Shown here piece by piece: positions 1-9,339 of a DNA stretch of 64,000 nucleotides. Position 1 is the stretch's first letter; every line of letters begins with the position of its first letter. Source of the stretch: Phoenix dactylifera (Eukaryota; Streptophyta; Magnoliopsida; Arecales; Arecaceae); assembly GCF_009389715.1 (NCBI RefSeq), contig NC_052397.1:15262129-15326128 (forward strand). The letters run 5' to 3'. The position numbers were made by a program, and so were the translations under genes. Under the pieces are notes generated by a model, which worked only from the letters and a program-made list of their open reading frames with translations, was not told the DNA's origin and ran no database searches.

Positions 1-63
1 CCACGTTAATAAGAAGAGGGGTAAAAGATCTCAAAAGACGGGCTCTCATAGCTTAAACCTCTT

Positions 64-399
64 ATGATAAGAGGCTTCCACCTCTTGTCCATCATCTTGC
101 TTTTTTTTGTTTTTGGTAGGTTAACAGGTTTATGGGCTGCCCAGACTAAGGTGAAGCTCGAGGCCGAGGTGAAGTCCAAGACTGAGGTGAAAACCAAAAT
201 CAAGGTGAAGTTCCAGACCGAGGTAAAGACCAAGGCCGAGGTGAAGTATGAGGCCGAGATGAAAACCCCAGACCGAGGTGACGACCGAGACAGGGGCCAA
301 GATCATCATCTTTCTGTAGATTTACTAGCGCCCTCCAAACCTCCACAGTCGGACCGGGTTCCATGGCAACAAGGTCCAATCATGTTGGTGTACATTTAG
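64..399 (+). repeat. degenerate short tandem repeat inside an open frame
   Basis: From about 139 to 290 the sequence is a degenerate array of roughly 18-21 bp units built around 'gaggtgaag' and 'caaggccgag'. Because the unit is close to a multiple of three, one frame stays open and would encode a Lys/Glu/Val-rich repetitive peptide (VKxEAEVKxKTEVK style). There is no domain, and the flanking frame is ordinary AT-rich DNA. I read this as an open frame created by the repeat, probably in old retroelement debris, rather than a gene. Nothing in 1-900 supports a host gene. Confidence 0.4.
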
Positions 400-899
400 A
401 TGAGCCTAAGGTTGCAAGTGGCCATGCCATCTAGGATGGATGCCATATGGCATGAGAGCAGCATCTTTCGTGGTTGCCTGTCTCATCTTGTGGTTGGCAG
501 CTGATCAATGAGACCCATATCCTCTTCCATGCACCACCTGGCATGCACTTTTTATTGGCCAAGGCTGCAGCTAGCTGTGACTTAAACTGCACCCATCTCA
601 ATCATCCAATTGCACCATTGCTATCAACTCTTCTCTTGGAAAATGACTTGCCTTCTGTCATCCTGCACACATATGCCGAATCAATTTTGGGCATCTAGTG
701 GGTCATATCCAACTCGATCTAGATTCACTTTGGATGATTTATGGGGTCCAAGATTTCGAATCGAGGTTTGCTATAAGTTTAAAGAAAACTATCGTTGTTC
801 GATCTGATCAAGTTCATTCAATTTTTATCGCGGCCGGTCTAATCCTTTATCAAATTGGGAAATAAGCTCTCTACATTATCTGGCAAGCAACCAAGTGGG

Positions 900-3800
900 C
901 ATTAAATTATAGTTGGGCCCCAAAGCAAATGGTACTAGTTTAAGGATAAATCTCCAGCTAATGATGCTGTTTGCTTCAGTAATGGTTTATATTATAGAAC
1001 TAATTCCCACAGCCATTTGGTGATTGGCACGTTGCTTTAGCTTTATGTTAAAGGAGGAGGAAGGTTAGGGGCAACACCACACTTGTTTCCTATAGTGTTA
1101 GAGCCCAAGGCACAAAGAATCTGCTCCTCAATATTTTTGGCTTCCTAATCTTTTTGGGGCAATGAAATGATGTAGACTTTCCTTCCACTCTCTTTGATTG
1201 CCTAATCTTTTCAGACTCTGTTTTTTTTTTTTTTTTTTTTTAATTTTTTAATTTTTTTAATTTTTTAATTTTTTAAAGCCGAAACAATTGAAAATTGCAT
1301 GGACATGTACCCCTTGCAACTGAAAAAAAAATTATAATATTTCATTGGAAGTGTCTGTGGATAACCTTTTTTATTGGTAATTATCTGTGAGTCACCCTTA
1401 TCAACATCTGTATTTAATGAACGTTTTAATTAAATTTTCTCTTTGAACTTGAAGCATTTCTATTCTCTGAACTTTAGCATTAATAGGTTTGCTCCTCTCC
1501 ACATGTGGAGCAATTAACACTACTATTAAGGCTCTGACTTGCTTCAGTGACCCCTTTCTCTGAAATAAACTTTCACACATTTTGTAAACAAGATTAAATT
1601 CTATATTATTGCTTCATATTACAAAACTACTATATTATTAACTATGCAGAAGTGTGCAAATGGTTAGTTAATACATAATATTCATGAATTATTTGATATT
1701 AAATTTATACAAAGTGGCTTATAACTGACAAGAAATGGAGAATATGTCTGTAATATTTCTTTTTTCATGAAAAAAACAAAGGGAACATGTCTGTAATTTT
1801 CAAGTTATAAGTTTATGGATAATATTGCACCAAATACCCATTGTGTGTTACATCACTTGCTTTTTTTATAGACCAAGAGATTTATGACATGCTTTCTATA
1901 TGGACCCCAAAGATATCTCAATCACCCATAAATTGACGTCACTGTCGAGAACATCTTTAGATTAAGATCTAAGCGGATGGGGAACCATGGGAAATTGGAA
2001 ATGGAATCTATTGTTGAAAAAAAATACGAGATGACAGAAATAGATATAACTACTTATTAACTAGTGAGAAGACCGCATGCTATAAAGGCAATGCAATGAG
2101 CAGGCATGATCTGAAAAAAATAATGCAATGAAACAAGCAATCAAGATATAAAAAATATCTAAACTAAACATTTTGAAGGGGGTCCATTATTTACATTAAA
2201 ATTTATTATTTAGCATTATGTTCTCCTAGAAAAATGAAACACTAAATTTCCATCATATTTCTGAAAAAATAATAGAAAAAAATTTTAGAGTCAAAGTCTT
2301 GCAGAGTACTTTTATTATTTTCATCTCAATTTATAAGTTCGTACACACCCGTGAGATCAAGAGAATACACCGATCATGGCAGTTGGAGTCCCCTTTCTCT
2401 AAAAGAAAAAGGATCTATGTTTATATCAACATATAAGAAGGGTATACTATTTTAGATTTCATCCGGTAAATTTTATGACTACAATATCCTTACTTTCTCT
2501 CTTCATAAATATCTATGTAAAAATATGATCAAGATTTTAGATAAATAATCTCTATTTATTTATTCCCTCTGTTCTCATCTATATGGTTTCTTTTGGATAT
2601 TCCAAACTACTCGAGCTCTATTTTTATAAAAGACTCTCTATTTATCTCTTTCCATATCCTCAACAAACTAGACTCTCTCTCTTTTCTTTTTTTTCAATAA
2701 ATAAAGCAAATATATTGTATCTAATCTACATATATTATCTCTCTTATCCTCTAATTTTTGAATTTTTCAGTTTATTTGTTATATGCATTACATTCCTATT
2801 TTTGTATTTATATTTTGTCAGCCACAACCCAAATCCGATCCATAGTTAGACCGGATCAAAAAAAATTTTATTTGAGGGTCTAAGTCCTTCTATTTTGGCA
2901 TAAAACCACCAAAGCAACTCTAAATTAATAAGTTAAAATTTATTACAAATATAGTGAACTAGAGCTTGTCCCATTAGTCATATCACTTTGTTTACTAACG
3001 AGTTTCTCTTGGATGGTGTGTTTCCAAAAAAATCTGGATTTCGTAATGACAATATTGGCGGGTCTTCCTCCTCTCTCTCTCTCTCTCTCTCTCATTTAGA
3101 AGCATATGCACGAACTAAAAGAGAGAGTCAAATGCATGGATATATCCATTTTTCTATTTAAGTTTGTTACTGATTTTCTCAAAAAATCTTATTAACTTTT
3201 AAATAAAATCTCAAATAGTTGGACAATGTAAATAATTAAAAAATTATCTACTTGCTTAACTACCTTTTTTAGACTAAATTTAATGAATCTTATCTCGTTT
3301 ACAACTTTATCACACCAGATCAATTTGATTGTGGATAAATCCCAAAATCTTTGTTCTACTTATTTATTTACATGTGCCCATATACTAATATTTGAAATAT
3401 ATAAGAAGCTTACAGGTACATGGCATGCATATCTACCATTTTTTAATACAAAACACAAAGTTCTTTATGCTGTTTTAAAGCATCTTGCATATATACACGT
3501 AAAAGTATGGCTTATATTTAGCTAACATCCGAAAATCACTCCTTATGTGTGTGTGTGTGTATCTCAAAATATTTTAATTTTTTACAGTACCCCTCCTATT
3601 TGATTTTTGGTTGATAGTGTCAATATATCACCTTTTTAAGTAAAACTAATTTTATACCCTTTTTTATTAATGTCCTTGAAAAATTTATATATAATATAAT
3701 TTTTTTTGATGCAAACTGGTTAAGGAAATTTCTCAGGGATTAAATACCTTGAATATCTTTAATGTTTTAAATTTCAAACAATTTTCCAAATATTTAACTA

Positions 3801-4521
3801 ATATTTCTAATGTCTCTGTCAAGTGGTGTTTGTTTATACCATCTTGCATGCTTTGAATATTTTCATTTTTTTTATGTCAATCCTTGACATAAAATTTTGT
3901 TGATCGCATTCTAGACACGTTATAAAATTATAAGTCATAGTCACAAGTTAAATGATATTTTTGGTTAAACTACAAAAATATGAATAAATTAATTTTAAAT
4001 TCTCCGCAAGGAATACTTTTGGCGTTTGAATACAATACGAAGAGCAAAAACAGAATCTACAGTTGACTATTGTTTCAAAAAAAGTGAGATAGAAATTTCT
4101 CTAGTTATCATATTTTTATCTAGCAAAATCTTGAGAAATTTATAGCATTTTAATTTTCTCAAATTTTATATGAGAAATTCCTGAATAAAAATTATACATA
4201 ATCTAACATGCTTTCTCAAAGAATTACAAAATTATGATTGGATCTTTTTCAAGCAATATCTATAACGAATTGTTAATGTTACTATTTTGACTAATCCTGA
4301 TCCTGGCCCAATACATGTAGCCTCCACATGGGCTACATAAGCCATAAGGTTGGACTAATACTTGACCCTGGGTTGGAATAGACATCAATTGCTCTATACG
4401 GAGTTGTTTTTCTTATCAATTTTTTTAAAAATATGATGTCTGAAAAAATGATTTTAACATATTTGGTTAAGCATGGAAAAGTGGTATATTTCAGAGTGGC
4501 TTATGTTTGATTGAGCATTTA
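900..4521. other. AT-rich intergenic DNA, no gene seen
   Basis: About 3.6 kb of AT-rich sequence with many stops in all frames. It contains a long T run (about 1220-1242) and a (CT)n tract at 3071-3093. The short open frames here have no recognisable motif. The last 140 bases run straight on after the gypsy element at 7869, so they are the left half of its target site. Confidence 0.6.
3071..3093. repeat. (CT)n microsatellite
   Basis: About eleven uninterrupted CT units in AT-rich intergenic DNA. Confidence 0.9.
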
Positions 4522-4526
4522 CTTTC
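4522..4526. repeat. left target-site duplication CTTTC
   Basis: CTTTC immediately left of the element start TGTTG. The same five bases follow the element end CAACA at 7864-7868. Confidence 0.85.
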
Positions 4527-4607
4527 TGTTGCTGGAAATTGGACCCGGGGGCAATCTTCGGTCGAGGGAGAGGGAGCTGCGGGTCACCACGGCGGGGCGG
4601 CGACCAG
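4527..4607 (+). repeat. 81-bp terminal inverted repeat, left arm
   Basis: These first 81 bases of the LTR are the exact reverse complement of 7783-7863. Identity stops abruptly at both inner edges: the left continues with tcggc, while the reverse-complemented right continues with gtata. Confidence 0.95.
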
Positions 4608-4711
4608 TCGGCGGGCGGCGTCCTCCGTTTGGGGTGGCCGGAGAGAGGGAGCAGGGGGTCCTCACGGCGGGGCGGCGATCCATCAGCGGGCGGCGTCCAC
4701 CGTCTGGGGTG
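4564..4711 (+). repeat. GC-rich tandem duplication in LTR, period about 75 bp
   Basis: Two imperfect units: one contains gggtcaccacggcgg from 4581, the other gggtcctcacggcgg from 4656. Both carry the 'gcgggcggcgtcc' core. Confidence 0.8.
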
Positions 4712-4856
4712 CCTGCAGGCAAGCCGGTGGTCCGGTTTTCCGGCGCCGGCCCTCCGACGCTCAAGTCAGGGAGGGGGCAAAGTGTGTAGAGACGAGATAA
4801 ACAGTGTTTGTAGGGCACGGAATTTCCCAACCCCCTCCTGAGAAGCCAAGGCTCCC

Positions 4857-4863
4857 TTTTATA
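4857..4863 (+). promoter_or_regulatory. TATA-like box of the LTR promoter
   Basis: TTTTATA in an otherwise GC-rich LTR, where the U3 promoter would be expected. Inferred from position and composition only. Confidence 0.4.
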
Positions 4864-5141
4864 GGTGGGGGTCGGTTTACCTGTGATGTAACAGGGCGAG
4901 GCCATAGTACGGCTCGGCATGTGGCTCAGGTCGGCGCACGGTCAGGCGAATCATTGTGCTGATGTCGGCGGTGAGGGCGTCGTACGACCCGAACCAGTAC
5001 GCTACCAGGCGAATCATTGCATTGGTGTCGGAGGTATGGCCGAGATCAGAGACTTATCATGGTTGACCAGACTCTGCTGGGCTAACTTGCCGTGGAGAGC
5101 TGAGAGTCCGTAGATGACAGGAGCCATACGCATTAAATGTG

Positions 5142-5270
5142 GAGTAAGCCGGAGATCCGCATTAATTGCAGAGTAGGCCGGAGATCCGCATTAATTGTGG
5201 AGTAAGCCGGAGATCTGCATTAATTGTGGAGTAAGCCGGAGATCCGCATTGATTGTTGAGTGAACTGGAG
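5142..5270 (+). repeat. 29-bp tandem array in LTR
   Basis: Four good copies and a decayed fifth of a 29-bp unit containing 'gagtaagccggagatccgc'. Copies begin at 5142, 5171, 5200 and 5229, with the fifth near 5258. Repeats of this kind are common in the U3 part of plant LTRs. Confidence 0.85.
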
Positions 5271-5538
5271 GTTTACAGTAGCCATGCGCAATAAATGCTG
5301 AAGCAGCGGCAGGATATGGTCCTCAGTTGGACCTCGGAGGAGTACGGCCGTAGTAGGTGGCTGACAAAGGTAGACCTTGAGCATCAGGATTTTCCTACGT
5401 CGGAGGTCTCGAGGTCGGATGTCTTGAGGTCGGGCGTTCCGAGGTCGGACGCCGACTTTGGCTGTTCAGGGTCGGCGATTGTGCGGCTTCTTGGGGGCAT
5501 TCGTGTCACTTGGGGGGAAAAATCTTATTCCCCCAACA

Positions 5539-6448
5539 CTACCCCCCGACTTCCGAGTTCGAGCGGCTTGCGGGCTCGGACGTGGGAAGTAAAGTCTATC
5601 ATTAAAGTTGGGGGGCGAATCTCGTCCGCGCCCTCGTGTTTCTCGGAGTTTTTATGGCGAGACCTGCGCCCTTGGGCGTTTCGAGGTTGCTTTATTCAGC
5701 GAACTTATGGTGGAGCTCGTATCCTTACGTTTCTCGGAGCGGATGTAACGGGGGGTGGCGTCTCTTGGATCGCCAAGATCGCTTCGTGCGGCGGACCCAT
5801 GATGAGGGTCCTCGGGCTCAACGAGGCGGCGCCTCGATCCCGTAATCGAGACTCCCCGCTTATCAATGAGTGTGCCGTTACGGGGTTCAAAACGGACACG
5901 CGGCATGACCTAGGGTCGGACGCTTCCGATCTCGTATTACTGGATCATGGATCCGGCGAGGTGGAGGCTACATCGGGGCTCCACGTGCCCCAGGGCCTTA
6001 TTAAATGAGGGGAGCGGAGGTGCCGTCCGCTCGTTCTTCAAGGCGATTCGATTCTGCGGACCCATAATGAGGCCCCGAGGTCCGATGGGACAGGGCTTCG
6101 ATTTCGTACCCGATTTATTGATCCGGAGTGAATACGGTGCCTCGGCCTCCGAGGTCGACACGTGGCGCAATCCGGTCGGGGGATGGGAACCGACCCTGCC
6201 GATTCTGCGGACCCATAATGAGGCCCCGAGCCCCTCGAGTTTGCCCTAAAGGTTTTATTTGGCTGCCTCTTATTTTTGTTGTCTTTCTCCCTTGTTTCCT
6301 TCCTCAACCGAACCTCGCCGTCGGTGCCCGGAGCGATTTCCGGCGATGTCCAGTAGGTCCCTACCCTGTGATTGCTAGGGTTCCTCTTCTCTTTTCCTCC
6401 CAGTTTTCATCCTCTGCTTTTAATTTTATTTCGCTCTCCTGTGAAATG
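5539..6448 (+). other. GC-rich leader of the gypsy element
   Basis: Non-coding leader between the presumed LTR end and the gag start. The motif GCGGACCCATAATGAGG, or a one-base variant, occurs three times (about 5782, 6056 and 6205). Open frames across this stretch lack any domain and look like chance frames in GC-rich DNA. Confidence 0.5.
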
Positions 6449-6762
6449 AGTCTTGGTCCGGAGGAGGTAGGGTCAAGTCTATCAGGGGAGGAGTTGGAGT
6501 TAATCCGCTCCTGGTTTTTCTTCCAGCCCGGGTTTCGTCTCGAAACTGCGGGGCCGGAAGACAGGGTGACGCAGCCGCCCCCAGGTCGAATCGCGGTTTA
6601 CCGCGAGACGCTTTGGGCCGGCCTACGGTTCCCTGTTCACGAGTTCGTGAGCAACTTGCTGGTCGAGTACCAACTCGTCCCAGCACTGCTTGCTCCGAAC
6701 TCGTGGAGAACCATCATCGGGTTCCTCTCCCTGTGTCTCGGGCATGGGATCCCGATTACCGT
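6449..6762 (+). pseudogene. gag-side N-terminal segment ('putative gypsy type transposon' domain), truncated
   Basis: From ATG 6449 the frame reads an N-terminus with a Ser/Glu-rich start, then a GRIAVYRE..LRFPVHEFV..LL stretch and APNSWRTIIGF. That pattern fits the N-terminal plant domain annotated as 'putative gypsy type transposon'. The frame then runs without that family's continuation into the reverse transcriptase region, which lies in a different frame. The rest of gag, any zinc knuckle and the protease are missing, so an internal deletion near 6750-6775 is likely. The frame stays formally open to 6865 but is meaningless past the junction. Confidence 0.6.
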
Positions 6763-7782
6763 GGAGACGTCAGCTTCCTGCGGGACAATACTGACGTCTT
6801 CGCCTGGTCGCCTGCGGACGTGCCGGGAATTGACCCTGAGGTCATGGTCCACCGACTCCAGGTGAGGCCAACCAGCAGGCCTGTAAAGCAGAAGAAAAGG
6901 GGCTCCGCCCCGGAACGGCAACGAGCTGCGGCCGAGGAGGTGGATAAACTCCTCGGAGCCGGCTTCATCCGGGAGGTCTCCTACCCGGACTGGCTCGCCA
7001 ACGTAGTCCTCGTAAAGAAGGCCAATGGGAAATGGCGTATGTGCGTGGACTACACCGACCTGAACAAGGCCTGCCCGAAAGACAGCTTCCCCCTCCCAAG
7101 CATCGACCAGCTCGTCGACTCCACTTCAGGACACCAACTGCTAACTTTTATGGACGCCTTTTCAGGGTACAATCAAATCCGAATGGCGCCGGAAGACGAG
7201 GAAAAGACGGCCTTCATCACCGACAAGGGCACCTACTGCTACAAGGTGATGCCCTTCGGCCTGAAGAATGCTGAAGCCACCTATCAGAGGCTGGTCAGCC
7301 AAATTTTCAAAGATCAGATCGGCCGAAATATGGAAGTCTACGTGGACGACATGCTGGTAAAAAGCCGAGCGGCGGAACACCACATAGCCGATCTCAACGA
7401 GACATTCACCAAGCTCAGGAGATACCAAATGAAGCTCAACCCAGCGAAGTGTGCGTTCGGGGTCACCTCGGGCAAGTTCCTGGGTTTCATAGTGACCCAG
7501 CGCGGAATTGAAGCCAACCCGGAGAAAATCCGGGCACTGCAAGAGATGTCGCCTCCGAAGACAGTTAAGGAGGTGCAGTGGCTCGCAGGGCGAGTTGCCG
7601 CCTTGGGAAGGTTCGTCTCTCGGTCAGCCGAGCGCTGCCTCCCTTTCTTCAAAAGCCTCAAACGGCCGAAAGACTTCCGGTGGTCAGAAGAATGCCAGCG
7701 AGCCTTTGAAGAGCTCCGGAGCCTTCTGGCCTCTTCCCCGCTGCTCACCAAGCCCCAGAAGGGCGAGGTTCTTTATCTATAC
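6763..7782 (+). pseudogene. Ty3/gypsy reverse transcriptase, truncated at both ends
   Basis: The frame (open from 6613; retroviral-type pol sequence from about 6763) has the full run of Ty3/gypsy RT landmarks. These are DVFAWSPADVPGI, then VVLVKKANGKWRMCVDYTDL, FMDAFSGYNQI, YCYKVMPFGLKNA, and the catalytic YVDD at 7339-7350, followed by KCAFGV..GKFLGFIV and the start of the RNase H linker (LYLYL). In other members RNase H and integrase would follow. Here the frame runs into the inverted LTR copy at 7783. There are no stops or frameshifts inside the RT, so it was recently functional, but this copy cannot make a complete pol. Confidence 0.85.
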
Positions 7783-7863
7783 CTGGTCGCCGCCCCGCCG
7801 TGGTGACCCGCAGCTCCCTCTCCCTCGACCGAAGATTGCCCCCGGGTCCAATTTCCAGCAACA
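7783..7863 (-). repeat. 81-bp terminal inverted repeat, right arm
   Basis: Inverted copy of the left LTR terminus. It begins inside the reverse transcriptase frame at CTGGTCGCC and takes the place of the rest of pol and the 3' LTR. It therefore carries the same U3 terminus that integrase recognises at the left end. Confidence 0.95.
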
Positions 7864-7868
7864 CTTTC
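7864..7868. repeat. right target-site duplication CTTTC
   Basis: Matches 4522-4526 exactly. Together they delimit one integration event. Confidence 0.85.
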
Positions 7869-8643
7869 CAAAGAAAGTTATATGAAATATTTATTATACT
7901 TTTAATAAAGAAAAAGATTTTATTCATAGATTTTGATGGCTTGAGAGTAGTTTGGAGAAAAAAAGGATCCCAATTCCCAACCGGTGAAAAAGTAGATATT
8001 CCATATCCCTCATAGGTTTTTCTTTTCTATAAAATATGAAAATCTTATTTTCATGGGAATACTACTTTTCTATCTCTTTTCTTTAAAAACTTCAACCAAA
8101 CAAGAGAACTTTCTTCGTTTTTCCATTGACCACATTTTTTCCCATTCTTTTTCGACAAATTAAACAAGTCCTATGCGTTAATTGCCGAAAATTAGTCAAA
8201 GGGAGGACCAAGCATTAAAAATATACGCTAGAATTTATATGCTAAAAAATATATTTATATAAGAACTATTGGTGTCACAATTATAGGTAATAAAATAGTT
8301 GACAAATCTAGTGTTATATTTAGAAGATCTTTGTATTTTTCACTCAAGAGAGAAAATACCATCTTAAAAACTCATTACCAAGATCACATGAAAATCCAAA
8401 AATTCAAAAATAGTTAACCAAAGCAAGTCTTAGAAACTCTGGATTAAATTTTGTCAACTTAGTCATGCAAATAAAGAAGAGATTTTATAATCATTATTAT
8501 TATCATTTAACAAATAAATAATATACTATTTCTATTATCTAGTTAAATAAAAAATATCATTCACATTAATTTACTCAACATTGTGTATAATTTCGATCCG
8601 TGATAGGTGCAATATGTGATTCCTGCCATTCTTTAACAAGTAA
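7869..8643. other. AT-rich intergenic DNA right of the gypsy element
   Basis: Continues the DNA interrupted by the insertion. Both flanks contain 'tttggtt/aaccaaac' phrases of the kind seen in plant MITEs, so the element may sit inside an older non-autonomous transposon. No gene is seen. Confidence 0.45.
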
Positions 8644-9090
8644 TGCTATGCAGCCTTTGTGAAGTACACACCTCTTCCTAAGTGGCAAAGGAGAATTAAT
8701 GCAACTAATAGATTTGTTGCCAAAAATGATGTATTGGTGTATCGTGGAGTTGCCAGATCAGTGGTTGTGAGTTCGATAAACTTTTCATGCATAAATCAGG
8801 GGCATCCAGAATCATTTTCCCCTCTTTTCTTGAATGTAGAACAGCACAATAACATTAGCATATCAAAACCTCAATACAACACTATTGAACCTATTGAACT
8901 TGTAAACAAAGAAAAAAAGCACTTTTGGACTCATAATCCCAAGTTGATATTAAAAATAGCCCCGCGAAATAAAGTACGTATAGCTGAATATGTAAAAATT
9001 TACAATGATTTACTTCCAGGATCTACTTTATGCTCCCTTCAAGTCTCCAAAATCCTCAGTAACTTCACTTTAGTCGAACCTCAACTATAG
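8644..9090 (+). other. unidentified open frame without any methionine
   Basis: The frame is open from just after a stop at 8641 to a TAG at 9088-9090, about 148 codons, in very AT-rich DNA where so long a frame is unlikely by chance. It contains no in-frame ATG at all; its only track start is a GTG at 8659. The peptide has mixed hydrophobic and charged composition with stretches such as PKWQRRINATNRF and VLVYRGVARSVV, and it looks protein-like rather than low-complexity. I do not recognise a family. It could be an internal exon or a fragment of a decayed retroelement or virus-derived insert. Nothing around it supplies a start. Confidence 0.3.
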
Positions 9091-9231
9091 AAAATGTAGT
9101 CTTAGAAGATAATATAGTCTCAGAAGATCTTTATGCGAGATTCATGATGATCATATGAACAATCCGAAAACAAAACCCAACAAAAGCTAACCAAACCTCA
9201 AATAATTTCTTAAGGTACAACAGAATACAAC

Positions 9232-9313
9232 AGCAATGAAAACATCATCCTCAACCATTGGTTTCTGTTCCACAAGCAATGAAAACATCATCCTCAACCA
9301 TTGGTTTCTGTTC
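9232..9313. repeat. perfect 39-bp tandem duplication
   Basis: Two identical 39-bp copies (9232-9270 and 9275-9313) separated by four bases. The second copy runs directly into the palindrome at 9307-9339. Confidence 0.9.
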
Positions 9314-9339
9314 TTTTAATTATAAATTAAAAGAACAGA
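9307..9339. repeat. perfect 15-bp inverted repeat with 3-nt loop
   Basis: TCTGTTCTTTTAATT, loop ATA, then its exact reverse complement. It is too short to be a standard plant miRNA precursor. Confidence 0.85.

Larger units (their letters stand above)
4527..5538 (+). repeat. left long terminal repeat (right edge inferred)
   Basis: Starts TGTTG and a candidate end ...CCCCCAACA lies at 5538, giving the usual TG...CA ends and about 1.0 kb. With no intact second LTR the right edge cannot be confirmed. I see no convincing tRNA-Met primer-binding site just after it, so the edge may lie elsewhere. Inside are a GC-rich 75-bp-period duplication (about 4564-4711), a TATA-like TTTTATA at 4857-4863, and a 29-bp tandem array near 5142-5270. 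Confidence 0.6.
4527..7863 (+). mobile_element. defective Ty3/gypsy element with inverted LTR termini
   Basis: The element starts TGTTGCTGG and ends CCAGCAACA. It is flanked on both sides by CTTTC (4522-4526 and 7864-7868), the 5-bp target duplication expected of an LTR retrotransposon integrase. In order it holds a left LTR (to about 5538), a GC-rich leader, a gag N-terminal segment, a reverse transcriptase cut off before its C-terminal part, and then an inverted copy of the first 81 LTR bases. RNase H, integrase, polypurine tract and 3' LTR are absent. The two 81-bp ends are identical when one is reverse-complemented, and the reverse transcriptase frame has no stop, so insertion looks recent. 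The element is defective and would have needed proteins in trans. Confidence 0.9.

Noticed and set aside
64-399. 111-codon Lys/Glu-rich open frame
   Set aside because: The open frame follows from an 18-21 bp tandem repeat; no start context or domain.
4507-4920. Four overlapping open frames in GC-rich DNA
   Set aside because: All lie in the LTR and its tandem duplication. GC richness removes stops; no coding pattern.
7162-7751. Antisense open frames across the reverse transcriptase
   Set aside because: Shadows of a GC-rich coding frame on the plus strand.
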